Origin: Geobacillus thermocatenulatus
GTDB lineage: Bacteria; Bacillota; Bacilli; Bacillales; Anoxybacillaceae
Length of the DNA stretch: 64,000 nt
Reading direction: 5' to 3'
Assembly (NCBI RefSeq): GCF_002217655.1
Contig: NZ_NEWK01000001.1
Span: 134,001-198,000, forward strand
In this document: in pieces, positions 36,614-46,273 of the stretch
How positions within the stretch are numbered: the stretch's first letter is position 1
Layout of the letters: each line of letters begins with the position of its first letter
Position numbers and translations under genes: made by a program
The notes under the pieces: generated by a model
The model's database searches: none
Seen by the model: only the letters and a program-made list of their open reading frames with translations
Told to the model about the DNA's origin: nothing

Positions 36614-38467
36614 ATGATGAACCTAGCTTGGGTCGTGCCGCTGTTCCCGCTTGGTTCGTTCATTCTGTTGTTGCTGTTCGGACGGAGATGGAAGCAGCGA
36701 AGCGCCTATGTCGGCATCGCCGCGACGTTGTTGTCGCTGCTTTGGGCGCTCGTGGTGCTTGTGGACCGCCTCGGTGGGTCGACGTATGAGGCAAACTGGA
36801 CATGGATGACGATCGGCGGCGTGACGTTGACGGTCGGGATTTCCGTCACGGCTCTAAACGCTTGGATGCTTGCGCTTGTCGCACTCGTCAGCTGGCTCGT
36901 CCATGTGTATTCGCAAGGGTACATGGCTGGCGATGAACGGTTTTCCACCTTTTACGCGTATTTGGGCCTGTTTACGTTTGCGATGCTCGGTCTTGTGCTG
37001 TCGCCGAATTTGCTGCAGGCGTACATCTTTTGGGAGCTCGTCGGGCTTGGATCGTTTTTGCTGATCGGTTTTTACTTCTATAAGGAAGAAGCAAAAGCGG
37101 CGGCGAAAAAAGCGTTCATCATGACGCGCATCGGCGACGTTGGTTTTTTGATCGGCATGATGCTGCTCTTTTGGCAAACGCACAGCTTTGATTACGATGA
37201 CATTTTCCGCGCCGTCGGCGACGGGACGCTGTCGCCGGGGATGACGACGCTCGCTGTGATCTTGATTTTCATCGGCGCCATCGGCAAATCGGGGCAATTT
37301 CCGCTCCATACATGGCTTCCAGACGCGATGGAAGGCCCGACGCCGGTGTCGGCGCTCATCCACGCTGCGACGATGGTGGCGGCCGGTGTGTACCTTGTGG
37401 CGGCATTGTTTCCGCTGTATGAGGCAAGCCATACAGCCATGATGACGGTGGCGACGATCGGCGGGGTGACGGCCATTTTCGCCGCGACGATCGGCTTGGT
37501 GCAGACGGACATCAAGCGCGTCCTCGCGTATTCGACGATCAGCCAGCTCGGTTATATGATGTTGGCGCTTGGCGCCGGCAGCTATGTCGCGGCCATCTTC
37601 CATTTGACGACGCATGCGTTCTTTAAAGCGCTCCTCTTTTTGGCCGCCGGGAGCGTCATTCACGCCGTCCGTACGCAAAACATCGAGGAAATGGGCGGAC
37701 TTTGGCGGCGGCTGCCATGGACCGCGCCGCTATTCCTCATTGGGGCGCTGTCGATCAGCGGGGTTCCGCTATTCGCCGGCTTTTTCAGCAAGGACGAAAT
37801 TTTGGCCGCCGCCTGGACGAACGGGCCGCGCCTCCTCTTTTGGCTCGCGGTCGCTGCCGCGCTGTTGACGTCGTTTTATATGTTCCGGCTCTTTTTCCTC
37901 GTCTTTTCCGGCAAAGCGCGGCATCATGAGGATGCCCATGAAGCGTCGGCCTCGATGGTGGCGCCAATGTTTGTGCTCGGCGTGCTGTCGATTGCATCCG
38001 GATACATGCAAACGCCGTGGTTTGGCTCGTTCCTTGGCGAATGGTTGACGGATGGAGCGTATCGTCATGAAGCGGCGCCGGGATGGATCGCTGTTTTGGC
38101 GACGATCGTGTCGTTTGCAGGGATTTTTCTCGCTTGGCTGATGTACGGGGCGCAGAAAATGCCGCGCGATTGGCTGTCCGCGCGTGTTCCGTATGTTGAT
38201 GAGCTGCTGCGCCGTCATTACTACATCGATGACATTTACCGTTTGACGGTCGTGTCGCTTGTGTCATGGATCAGCCGCCTGTTGGCGTATGTCGACCGCT
38301 TCCTGGTGGAAGGGCTTGCCCGGCTTGCCGCCGGCATTGTCGGCGCGGCCGCCTCGGCTGGGTCGCGCGGGCAAAATGGGCAGGCGCAGACGTATGGGGC
38401 GGTGACGGTGGCCGGATTGGCGATTTTGGTCGTCATTTTCGCCTTAACAGGGGGGTACTGGCTATGA
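36614..38467 (+). CDS. nuoL: NADH-quinone oxidoreductase subunit L
   Basis: Largest antiporter-like proton-pumping subunit, 617 aa, with the long lateral helix at its end. Hallmarks: FWELVGLGSFLLIGFYF, GKSGQFPLHTWLPDAMEGPTPVSALIHAATMV and KRVLAYSTISQLGYM. Start ATG 36614 or 36617 behind GAAGGGGATG; an ATG at 36605 lies inside that site. Confidence 0.96.
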   Translation: MMNLAWVVPLFPLGSFILLLLFGRRWKQRSAYVGIAATLLSLLWALVVLVDRLGGSTYEANWTWMTIGGVTLTVGISVTALNAWMLALVALVSWLVHVYSQGYMAGDERFSTFYAYLGLFTFAMLGLVLSPNLLQAYIFWELVGLGSFLLIGFYFYKEEAKAAAKKAFIMTRIGDVGFLIGMMLLFWQTHSFDYDDIFRAVGDGTLSPGMTTLAVILIFIGAIGKSGQFPLHTWLPDAMEGPTPVSALIHAATMVAAGVYLVAALFPLYEASHTAMMTVATIGGVTAIFAATIGLVQTDIKRVLAYSTISQLGYMMLALGAGSYVAAIFHLTTHAFFKALLFLAAGSVIHAVRTQNIEEMGGLWRRLPWTAPLFLIGALSISGVPLFAGFFSKDEILAAAWTNGPRLLFWLAVAAALLTSFYMFRLFFLVFSGKARHHEDAHEASASMVAPMFVLGVLSIASGYMQTPWFGSFLGEWLTDGAYRHEAAPGWIAVLATIVSFAGIFLAWLMYGAQKMPRDWLSARVPYVDELLRRHYYIDDIYRLTVVSLVSWISRLLAYVDRFLVEGLARLAAGIVGAAASAGSRGQNGQAQTYGAVTVAGLAILVVIFALTGGYWL

Positions 38468-40041
38468 TGTTTTTATCGCTGCTCGTCTTTTCGCCGCTGT
38501 TAGGCATCGTGTTGCTGATGTTTGTGCGCAAAACGGATGAACGAATGATTCAATGGCTCGGAACGGCTGCCACCGTACCGCCGCTCATTTTGGCGTTGTT
38601 TGCTTTCGTTCAGTCCGGGCGCGGGTTTCGCCTCGAGCGGCTCGACGAAGCACGGGACTGGGTGCGGCTTACGGACCTGCCATTTTTGACGGACGCGGCG
38701 TATGTGATCCGCTATGAGCTTGGCATCGATGGACTGTCGCTTGTCTTTATCGTTCTGACCGCGGTGTTGGCGACGTTGGCCGCTTTGGCGTCGATGCTTG
38801 TCAAAACGGAGAAAAAAGGGTATTTTCTCTGGCTGCTGGCGCTTGAGATTGGCATGCTCGGCGTATTTTCCGCCGCCAATTTCGTTTGGTTTTTCCTCTT
38901 CTTGGAAGTAACGTTGGTCGCCATGTTTTTGCTTGTCGGCAAGTGGGGCGGGTTGGAGCGCGAGCGGGCGGCGTACAGCTACTTGTTGTACAACGGGCTC
39001 GGCTCGGCTTTGCTGCTTGTCGTGATCGCGGTGCTGCTTGCCCGAACGGGAACAGCGAACTTTGCCTTGCTTCATGAAATGTTACATAATCCAGCGGCGG
39101 AAGGGCAACTGATTGCGCCGCTGACGGCGGAAGGGCGTCGCTGGCTGCTCGGCGGGCTGCTGTTGGCATTTGCCGTCAAGCTGCCAGCTGTTCCGTTCCA
39201 TCGCTGGCTCATCCGCGTTCACGTTGAAGCGCCGCCGCCGGTCGTGATGCTTCATGCTGGGGTTTTATTGAAAATAGGGGCGTACGGGATGATCCGGTTC
39301 GGAATCGGCCTGTTCCCGGATGAGTTCCGCTCGTTTGCCGGCGTTCTCGCTCTATTTGGCGTCATCAACGTGCTGTACGGCGCGCTGTTGGCGCTTCGCC
39401 AGCGCGAATTGAAGCGCGTGCTCGCCTACTCGAGTGTGTCGCACATGGGGGTCGTGCTCATCGGACTCGGTGCGTTGAATGAGGCCGGCATTCAAGGAGC
39501 GGTCTTGCAATCGATCGCGCACGGACTCATCTCTTCCTTGTCGTTTTTGCTTGTCGGCGTGCTCGCTCATCGAATGGGAACAACGGACATCAACCGGCTT
39601 GGTGGACTGACGAAAGCGATGCCGCTCTTTTCCGGGTATTTGCTCACAGCGGCGCTCGCCTTGCTCGGTCTGCCGGGGCTGGCGGGATTTGTCGGTGAAT
39701 TCACGTCGTTTCTCGGGCTGTTTCAAACGAAGCCGGCCCTTGCCGCCGTGGGGGCGCTTGGCTTGATCTTCGCTGCTGTCTACTCGCTGAAAGCCGTCCT
39801 TGATATCACATTCGGCCGCCCCCGCGACCGGCGGGAAGCGGTCGTGGGCTCGCGTGAGCCGCAAGCATCTGCGGCAAGCCTCGGTGAACCGCAAGGGGGC
39901 GTCGTTGACTTGCAAGGAAAAGAAGCTGTGCCGGCGTTCATCCTCGTCGCGTTGATCGTGGCCGTCGGCGTCTATCCGCAGCTATTGGCCGCGCCGCTTA
40001 CGGCCGTCGTCAAGACGATGATGAACGGGCTAGGGGGTTGA
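38464..40041 (+). CDS. nuoM: NADH-quinone oxidoreductase subunit M
   Basis: Second antiporter-like subunit, 525 aa: FLEVTLVAMFLLVG, VPFHRWLIRVHVEAPPPVVMLHAGVLLKIG and KRVLAYSSVSHMG. A ~45-residue hydrophilic stretch (GRPRDRREAVVGSREPQASA...) near the C-terminus is longer than usual. Its ATG overlaps the nuoL stop. Confidence 0.96.
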   Translation: MMFLSLLVFSPLLGIVLLMFVRKTDERMIQWLGTAATVPPLILALFAFVQSGRGFRLERLDEARDWVRLTDLPFLTDAAYVIRYELGIDGLSLVFIVLTAVLATLAALASMLVKTEKKGYFLWLLALEIGMLGVFSAANFVWFFLFLEVTLVAMFLLVGKWGGLERERAAYSYLLYNGLGSALLLVVIAVLLARTGTANFALLHEMLHNPAAEGQLIAPLTAEGRRWLLGGLLLAFAVKLPAVPFHRWLIRVHVEAPPPVVMLHAGVLLKIGAYGMIRFGIGLFPDEFRSFAGVLALFGVINVLYGALLALRQRELKRVLAYSSVSHMGVVLIGLGALNEAGIQGAVLQSIAHGLISSLSFLLVGVLAHRMGTTDINRLGGLTKAMPLFSGYLLTAALALLGLPGLAGFVGEFTSFLGLFQTKPALAAVGALGLIFAAVYSLKAVLDITFGRPRDRREAVVGSREPQASAASLGEPQGGVVDLQGKEAVPAFILVALIVAVGVYPQLLAAPLTAVVKTMMNGLGG

Positions 40042-40045
40042 TCAC

Positions 40046-41539
40046 ATGAACGATGTATGGCAATCCGATTGGAGCATGATGGCGCCCGAATGGATCGTCC
40101 TCGCGGCCGCCATAACGCTGTTGGTGATGGACTTGGCGCTGCCAAGTAGCCGAAGCCGCCGGCCGCTTGCTTGGGGCGCCGCGGCGGCGGCAGCGCTCGC
40201 CATGATCGCGACAGCGGCGATGATCCCGGCCGAGTCGGCATCGATTTTGCATGATACGTTCCGGCTTGATGCGTTCGCCAAAGCGTTCAAGCTCGTTGTG
40301 CTGGCTGGCGGAGCGCTCGCTCTGCTTTTAGTGGCCGAATGGGCGCCGAAAGAAGGCAGTCCGCACCGCGGCGAGTTTGCCTATATGATGTTGTTTGCGC
40401 TGCTTGGGGCGATGATGATGGCGTCTAGCGGCGATTTGCTTACATTATTTGTAAGCCTTGAGCTGCTTTCGGTGTCGTCCTACATTTTGGCCGGCTTGCG
40501 CAAAACGGCGCCGGCATCGAACGAGGCGGCGCTCAAATATGTCATTAACGGCGGCATCGCCACCGCCATCATGCTGTTTGGCATGAGTTATGTGTTCGGC
40601 TTGACCGGAACGACGAATCTCGGCGGCATCGCGCGCCGCTTGCAGGAGACGAACGAGCCGTACATGCTTGCTTTGGCGTTTCTGCTTTTGCTGATCGGCG
40701 TTTCGTTTAAGCTGGCGACCGTTCCGTTTCATATGTGGGCGCCGGACGTGTACGAAGGAGCGCCCGTTCCCGCGACCGCGTTTTTTGCCGTCGTGTCGAA
40801 AACAGCCGGCTTTGTCCTTCTTCTCCGTTTGCTGGTGACGATCTTTGCCGCTGCGCCGGCAGAAGGGAGGGATCCGTCATCGCTCCTTTTGTCGATGCAG
40901 CCGGTCATCACCGTGTTAGCCGGGCTGACGATGATCATCGGCAGCGTCGTGGCGCTTCGGCAGCGGAGTTTAAAGCGGCTGCTCGCCTACTCGAGCATCG
41001 CCCACGCCGGCTATTTGCTCGCCGGGTTTGCCGCGATGTCATGGGCGATGATCGATTCGCTCTGGATGTATTTGCTCGTCTATACGTTGATGAACATCGG
41101 GACGTTTGCCATTATTGCCCATATTGTCAATGAAACCGGATCCGATGATTTGGATGGACTCACTGGCTTATATCGGCACCGCCCACTGCTGGCTGCGGCG
41201 CTCGGGCTGTTTTTGCTCTCGCTCGCCGGCATCCCAGGAACAGCTGGCTTTATCGCCAAGCTGCATATTTTCATCGGCCTTGTCGTCACAGAGCCGGGCC
41301 ATTATGTGCTCGCCGCCGTGATGGCGATCACGACCGTCATCTCATACGTGTATTATTTCAATTTGATCGTCCAGCTCTTTTTCCGCCCGACGTTCACCGC
41401 GCCGCTTGGCCGGCTGCCGGCCGGGCTGTCGACCGCTGTCATCTTTTGCGCGCTTGGAACGTTGGCGATCGGCTGGGCGCCGGGACTTGCTTACGATATG
41501 CTCGCTCGGTTTGGGCATTTTGGCGATTTTTTGCCGTAA
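40046..41539 (+). CDS. nuoN: NADH-quinone oxidoreductase subunit N
   Basis: Third antiporter-like subunit, 497 aa, last gene of the operon. LFVSLELLSVSSYILAGL, VPFHMWAPDVYEGAPVPATAFFAVVSK and KRLLAYSSIAHAGY are present. No nuoE, nuoF or nuoG follows, so the complex here lacks a recognisable NADH module. Confidence 0.96.
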   Translation: MNDVWQSDWSMMAPEWIVLAAAITLLVMDLALPSSRSRRPLAWGAAAAAALAMIATAAMIPAESASILHDTFRLDAFAKAFKLVVLAGGALALLLVAEWAPKEGSPHRGEFAYMMLFALLGAMMMASSGDLLTLFVSLELLSVSSYILAGLRKTAPASNEAALKYVINGGIATAIMLFGMSYVFGLTGTTNLGGIARRLQETNEPYMLALAFLLLLIGVSFKLATVPFHMWAPDVYEGAPVPATAFFAVVSKTAGFVLLLRLLVTIFAAAPAEGRDPSSLLLSMQPVITVLAGLTMIIGSVVALRQRSLKRLLAYSSIAHAGYLLAGFAAMSWAMIDSLWMYLLVYTLMNIGTFAIIAHIVNETGSDDLDGLTGLYRHRPLLAAALGLFLLSLAGIPGTAGFIAKLHIFIGLVVTEPGHYVLAAVMAITTVISYVYYFNLIVQLFFRPTFTAPLGRLPAGLSTAVIFCALGTLAIGWAPGLAYDMLARFGHFGDFLP

Positions 41540-41551
41540 CGGTAGAATAAA

Positions 41552-41581
41552 GGGAGAGGGAGAATGCCTCTCCTCTTTTTT
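41552..41581 (+). terminator. Terminator after the nuo operon
   Basis: GAGAGG (41554-41559) pairs with CCTCTC (41567-41572), then CTTTTTTT. Confidence 0.85.
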
Positions 41582-41907
41582 TGCGCCGCCAGATTCGTTT
41601 GGAAAGGAGGGGATGCGCTGCGAGGAAAGCTCCATCGAGACATGTTTGCTTTCCGCCTAGCATGAACGTTTCAAGGCCTGCGCATTTTCATCGAAAGAGG
41701 GGAATGCTCATCCCGCTGGCTTTGTTTCGGGACGAGGAGCACCTTGGATGTGCGGGCGGCTCTGTTTCGGGGGAGAAGAGCTTATCATGCGCCGCTTAAT
41801 CTGTTTTCGAAACGCATGAAGTGCTTTGGCTGCTCGCCGCGTTCCGAAAAAGAGGAAATGCTTCGTATGCGTCGTTTCACATATGCTTGAGAAAGAGGTG
41901 AAACTTG
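41582..41907 (+). other. nuoN-ywzB gap, no gene seen
   Basis: About 325 bases with short open frames lacking ribosome sites. Motifs such as TGTTTCGGG and GAGG(G)AATGCT recur in degenerate form, but I see no consistent repeat or promoter. Confidence 0.3.
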
Positions 41908-42147
41908 ATGATGCCGGTCATCGGCCAACAAGCGTTGATTTCGATTATCGTTCATTTGGCGTTTCTAGCGGTGACGTGGTGGACGCTGCAGGCGGTGCGG
42001 CTCGAGGTGCTGCTTCGGCCGAACCGCGTCGTCCAAGGGCGGCTGCTGTACATTTTATTGACGATTGCCATCGGCTCGACGGTGGCGAACTTTTTCCTTG
42101 ACTATTGGGCTTGGTCAACCGATTTGCCGTATTTGTTCCGCGAATAG
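41908..42147 (+). CDS. ywzB: DUF1146 family membrane protein (YwzB)
   Basis: A 79-residue protein with two membrane helices (ISIIVHLAFLAVTWWTLQAV and LLYILLTIAIGSTVANFFLDY). DUF1146/YwzB family, function unknown, found next to the atp/ywm genes in Bacillus. ATG 41908 lies 7 bases after AGAGGTG; an in-frame TTG at 41905 precedes it. Confidence 0.82.
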   Translation: MMPVIGQQALISIIVHLAFLAVTWWTLQAVRLEVLLRPNRVVQGRLLYILLTIAIGSTVANFFLDYWAWSTDLPYLFRE

Positions 42148-42407
42148 GGAGGCCCGGGGCGCTATGGTGCTTCGGCTCCCCCTCCAACTGCCCGCTTGCC
42201 TCGCCCTCTGTCGGGTCGATCCGTTCTTGCCGCCGCCTCTTTGCTCTCCGTCCCGTCCCCTTCTTCCATGGATTCTCGGCTGTTTGCCCTCCGCTTTGAT
42301 GTTTCTTTATGAAAGCGATTTCAAAAATCGCCGGTTGTCGATTTTTTTGACGTATGTTCCCTTGCCCGGTGGCAACAATAACAAGTAAGGAGAGGAAGGG
42401 AACGAAG

Positions 42408-43163
42408 ATGAGAAAAAATCCAATCTGTTGGTTGATGGCTCTGGCCGCCGGGGTCTTGTTGTTGGCCGCAGGGCAATATCGGACGGAAGGCGCGCGGGGG
42501 AACGAATGGTCCGAACCGTTGGAAATGATGGCGCACACATTGGCGCAGCACGGTGCCTCGCTCGGCCGCTGGGTCGTGTACACAAGAGAGTATACCCACG
42601 ATATTCAAAATGATGCGGACTTTTTCAAAAAAATGGCGGAGCTCAAACAAACATACCGCTCCTTTCGCTGGACGTTCCACCAAACTAGCCATTGGCAAAA
42701 AGCGATCGGCACGAATGAACATTCCTTGTTTCGTGAACAAATTCAGCTCGTGATGACCGTCACAAATGGAACGCCGCAAACGTATATCCTCTATGAAGCG
42801 GCCGGTCCAACGTGGAGCCAAGCTGGTTGGAAAGACATAAAAAGGCACATGGAAAAAACGACGAACGGACTATTTGTGAACCATCCTACATTTTTTGCTT
42901 GTATAGAAGGCGAGTTCAGTGGTAATATGAAAAGTGGTTTGTTCGACCAAGCCTCTCAATTGCTTCGCGATTTTCAAGCGACGCCTGTCGAGTGGCTGCG
43001 GGAAGAGTCACTCGTTTCCCTGTCTGCATATACTGGGCAGTGGAAGAACGTTCTCCCAACCGCCCATCATCAGCCGATCAACCTGCAACTCGCCTTGAGG
43101 GAAAGATTGGGCGGCAAGACGCGCGTCGTTGTTGGAACCCCAATCATTACCATTGAATACTAA
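42408..43163 (+). CDS. ywmB: YwmB family protein, predicted exported
   Basis: A 251-residue protein with an N-terminal signal/anchor ([19 protein letters not shown]) and a mature part of alternating strands ([23 protein letters not shown]). It belongs to the YwmB family (a TATA-binding-like fold is reported); function unknown. ATG 42408 follows GAGGAAGGGAACG. It sits directly before murA1 and ends 31 bases before its start, as in B. subtilis. Confidence 0.8.
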   Translation: MRKNPICWLMALAAGVLLLAAGQYRTEGARGNEWSEPLEMMAHTLAQHGASLGRWVVYTREYTHDIQNDADFFKKMAELKQTYRSFRWTFHQTSHWQKAIGTNEHSLFREQIQLVMTVTNGTPQTYILYEAAGPTWSQAGWKDIKRHMEKTTNGLFVNHPTFFACIEGEFSGNMKSGLFDQASQLLRDFQATPVEWLREESLVSLSAYTGQWKNVLPTAHHQPINLQLALRERLGGKTRVVVGTPIITIEY

Positions 43164-43194
43164 TATAGAGAAATTGGACGCGGAGGGGAATACC

Positions 43195-44499
43195 TTGGAA
43201 AAGATCATCGTCCGTGGCGGAAACCGGTTGAGCGGCACGGTCAAAGTGGAAGGCGCCAAAAATGCCGTTTTGCCTGTCATCGCTGCCACTTTATTGGCTA
43301 CGAAAGGAACAAGTACGATTCATGATGTGCCTGCTCTTTCCGATGTATATACAATCAGTGAAGTGCTCCGCTATTTAGGCGCCGATGTGCACATTGCCGG
43401 CGAGACGGTCACCGTCGATGCCACCGGTCCGTTGACGGTGGAAGCGCCGTTTGAATATGTGCGAAAAATGCGCGCGTCGGTGTTGGTCATGGGGCCGCTG
43501 TTGGCGCGCAACGGCCGAGCCCGCGTAGCGTTGCCGGGCGGCTGTGCCATTGGCTCGCGCCCGATCGATCAACATTTAAAAGGATTTGAAGCGATGGGCG
43601 CGTCTGTGAAAGTCGGCAATGGCTTTATTGATGCGGAAGTGAACGGACGGCTCCGCGGCGCCAAAATTTATTTGGACTTTCCAAGCGTCGGGGCGACGGA
43701 AAACATTATGATGGCCGCCGTGCTCGCGGAAGGCACGACTGTGATCGAAAACTGCGCCAAAGAGCCGGAAATCGTCGATTTGGCGAACTTTTTGAACGCG
43801 ATGGGCGCCAAAGTGCGCGGCGCCGGCACCGGAACGATTCGAATCGAGGGAGTTGACGAGCTCGTCGGCACCACGCATACGGTCATTCCGGACCGCATCG
43901 AAGCCGGCACGTTTATGGTGGCGGCGGCGATCACCGGCGGCAATGTCCTCGTGCAAGGAGCCGTTCCGGAACATTTAGGCTCACTGATCGCCAAACTCGA
44001 AGAAATGGGCGTGACCGTCATGGAAGAGGAAAACGGCTTGCGTGTCATCGGTCCGGAAAAGCTGAAAGCCGTCGACATTAAAACGATGCCATATCCGGGC
44101 TTTCCGACCGACATGCAGTCGCAAATGATGGCTCTCTTGTTGAAAGCCGAAGGCACGAGCATGATCACCGAGACGGTGTTTGAAAATCGCTTTATGCATG
44201 TGGAGGAATTCCGGCGCATGAACGCCGATATTAAAATTGAAGGCCGCTCCGTCATGATCAATGGCCCGTGCCAGCTGCAAGGCGCCGAAGTGGCGGCCAC
44301 CGATTTGCGCGCAGCGGCGGCGTTGATTTTGGCTGGACTCGCGGCGGACGGCTACACGCGCGTGACCGAGCTTCGTCATCTCGACCGCGGATATGTCCGC
44401 TTCCACGAAAAGTTGGCTGCGCTTGGGGCCGACATTGAACGCGTCCGCGAAGAAACGGAACAATTCGACCAAATTCAAACGATCCAATGGAACGGATAA
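43195..44499 (+). CDS. murA1: UDP-N-acetylglucosamine 1-carboxyvinyltransferase 1
   Basis: The MurAA-type paralogue, 434 aa. Active-site Cys lies in [26 protein letters not shown] holds the Lys-Asn pair. TTG start 43195 behind GCGGAGGGGAAT gives [12 protein letters not shown], matching the Bacillus protein; the frame is open to 43129 inside ywmB. It differs clearly from murA2 at 6236-7522, so the two are old paralogues and not a local duplication. Confidence 0.95.
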   Translation: MEKIIVRGGNRLSGTVKVEGAKNAVLPVIAATLLATKGTSTIHDVPALSDVYTISEVLRYLGADVHIAGETVTVDATGPLTVEAPFEYVRKMRASVLVMGPLLARNGRARVALPGGCAIGSRPIDQHLKGFEAMGASVKVGNGFIDAEVNGRLRGAKIYLDFPSVGATENIMMAAVLAEGTTVIENCAKEPEIVDLANFLNAMGAKVRGAGTGTIRIEGVDELVGTTHTVIPDRIEAGTFMVAAAITGGNVLVQGAVPEHLGSLIAKLEEMGVTVMEEENGLRVIGPEKLKAVDIKTMPYPGFPTDMQSQMMALLLKAEGTSMITETVFENRFMHVEEFRRMNADIKIEGRSVMINGPCQLQGAEVAATDLRAAAALILAGLAADGYTRVTELRHLDRGYVRFHEKLAALGADIERVREETEQFDQIQTIQWNG

Positions 44500-44505
44500 A
44501 GAGCG

Positions 44506-44551
44506 AAAAACGACCGTTCCTTGCCTTTTGGCGGGGAATGGTCGTTTTTTC
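44506..44551 (+). terminator. Terminator after murA1
   Basis: AAAAACGACC (44506-44515) pairs with GGTCGTTTTT (44540-44549), TTCC/GGAA extend the stem, and T follows. Confidence 0.88.
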
Positions 44552-45066
44552 TTGGAACACGGCGACCGTCGAAGGACGGTAAAAAACAACTGTTCGTTCC
44601 TAACGGTCTGTTTTGAAGCTCAGAGAAAGACCGTCTGTATGAAGTTTCTCCATAAGCTTGATCGCATCGCGCGCGGCAAGTCGCGACGGTGGGGAAGCAT
44701 GTGCTTTCGAAAACCCCCTTGTTCCATCGCTCCCTATTCAGTCGCCGACTTTTTTCAACGGCTTCATGTTGAGAAGGCTGGTGATGTAAAGGGAAATGCT
44801 GTTCTTCAACAATGTTTCTCAAATAGAAAAAATCTTGCAGCTCCATAGCGTCATTCCTTGCGATTTCTCACAAACAGAGCGAATCCGTTGGTTTTCATCA
44901 GCCTTTTAGGCGGAGTGCGAAACGCGCTCATGGAGGTTTTGGCTGGAAAGAAAACTGTCATATATACTTGTCCGAGCCCATAACTATAGTAACGAACCGA
45001 AGCCAACGCAGGCATTCATTCGCGATGTCCGCTTGTGCTTGGAAAATGCATATTGGGGGCTCGGCT
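44552..45066 (+). other. murA1-spoIID gap, no gene recognised
   Basis: About 515 bases. Open frames on both strands (for example 44475-44846 minus) show no family features and no ribosome sites. CATATATA at ~44958 could be a sigma-E -10 for spoIID, but no -35 match is at the right distance. Confidence 0.3.
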
Positions 45067-46098
45067 ATGGTGAAACGACTGAAACCGGTGATGGCGCTCG
45101 CTCTCTCGCTGTTTGTCGCCATCCTCGTCATTCCGACGGCGCTCGTTCTTCCATTTTATGACGGGAAGGTGGCCAAATTGGCCGAACAACTGCACAAGCA
45201 AGAACAAGTCCAACGGCCGCAAACAGCCGAAGGGCCGTCCATCGACGTGGCGGTCTACCGAAGCAAAGAACAACGCGTCGAACATATTCCCCTCGAGCAA
45301 TACGTCATCGGCGTCGTGGCGGCGGAAATGCCGGCCGAATTTGAACTCGAGGCATTAAAGGCGCAAGCGTTGACGGCAAGAACGTACATCGTGAAGCAAT
45401 TGCTCGCCAACCAGCCGTTTCGCCTGCCAAAAGGAGCGAATGTGACCGACACGGTGGCTCATCAAGTCTATTACAGCGATGACGAACTGCGAAAACTATG
45501 GGGCAGCGACTACGATTGGAAAATGAAAAAAGTGACAAAAGCGGTGATGGACACGCAAGGACAAATTTTGACATACCACAACGAGCCGATCGAGGCGCTG
45601 TTTTTTTCGACAAGCAACGGCTATACGGAAAATTCGGAAGCCTATTGGCAAAGCGATTTTCCGTATTTAAAAAGCGTCGCCAGCCCATGGGACAAACAAT
45701 CCCCGAAGTTTTACCAGCGAAAAACGATGCCAGTGGCGGAATTCGAGCGAAGACTGGGGGTCGAACTGCCCGCTGACGGCTCCGTCGGCGTCATTGTATC
45801 GCGCACTCCCGGCCGCCGCGTCGGCGAAGTGAAGATTGGCGGCAAGACGTTTACGGGCCGCGATGTGCGCGAACGGCTCGGGTTGCCGTCGAGTGATTTC
45901 ACCTGGGTGCGTAGCGGGAATGACATCATCATTACGACGAAAGGCTACGGCCATGGCGTCGGCATGAGCCAATACGGAGCCAACTTTATGGCCAAAGAAG
46001 GGAAAACGTACGCTGACATCGTCAAATATTATTATCGCGGCGTCCATATTTCATCAGCGACGGCGTTTTTAAACAAATTGACCGCGAAAAATGGATGA
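45067..46098 (+). CDS. spoIID: Stage II sporulation protein D (lytic transglycosylase)
   Basis: Membrane-anchored peptidoglycan-cleaving enzyme that drives engulfment with SpoIIM and SpoIIP. One N-terminal helix (VMALALSLFVAILVIPTALVL), then the SpoIID/LytB domain with catalytic E87 in VAAEMPAEFELEALKAQA and the C-terminal GYGHGVGMSQYGA motif. 343 aa, as in B. subtilis. ATG follows ATTGGGGGCTCGGCT; the longer frame from 44968 is unlikely. Confidence 0.95.
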   Translation: MVKRLKPVMALALSLFVAILVIPTALVLPFYDGKVAKLAEQLHKQEQVQRPQTAEGPSIDVAVYRSKEQRVEHIPLEQYVIGVVAAEMPAEFELEALKAQALTARTYIVKQLLANQPFRLPKGANVTDTVAHQVYYSDDELRKLWGSDYDWKMKKVTKAVMDTQGQILTYHNEPIEALFFSTSNGYTENSEAYWQSDFPYLKSVASPWDKQSPKFYQRKTMPVAEFERRLGVELPADGSVGVIVSRTPGRRVGEVKIGGKTFTGRDVRERLGLPSSDFTWVRSGNDIIITTKGYGHGVGMSQYGANFMAKEGKTYADIVKYYYRGVHISSATAFLNKLTAKNG

Positions 46099-46123
46099 AC
46101 CGGGGTTCTGCGCCCCGGTTTTT
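46099..46123 (+). terminator. Terminator after spoIID
   Basis: ACCGGGG (46099-46105) pairs with CCCCGGT (46113-46119), then TTTT. Confidence 0.88.
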
Positions 46124-46172
46124 CTGTCAAATGTTCGGGGCAAACAGCAGGGAGACGCCCTTCATTTTTTTT

Positions 46173-46202
46173 GTATAAAATCTAGCCGAATGTCAAAAAA
46201 TA
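46173..46202 (+). promoter_or_regulatory. Candidate sigma-F promoter of spoIIQ
   Basis: GTATA (46173-46177), 15 bases, then TCAAAAAATA (46193-46202). The -35 and spacing fit sigma-F, and the -10 fits except for the leading GG. spoIIQ is a known sigma-F gene. Confidence 0.4.
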
Positions 46203-46273
46203 AGTGAAAAAATTGGTTTTGATGTGTATATCTTTTCCTCTTTCTGTTCAAAATGGTTGCTGAGGTGATGAAC

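Noticed and set aside
44475-44846. 123-codon minus-strand ORF downstream of murA1
   Set aside because: No recognisable domain or start signal; overlaps the murA1 3' end and terminator.
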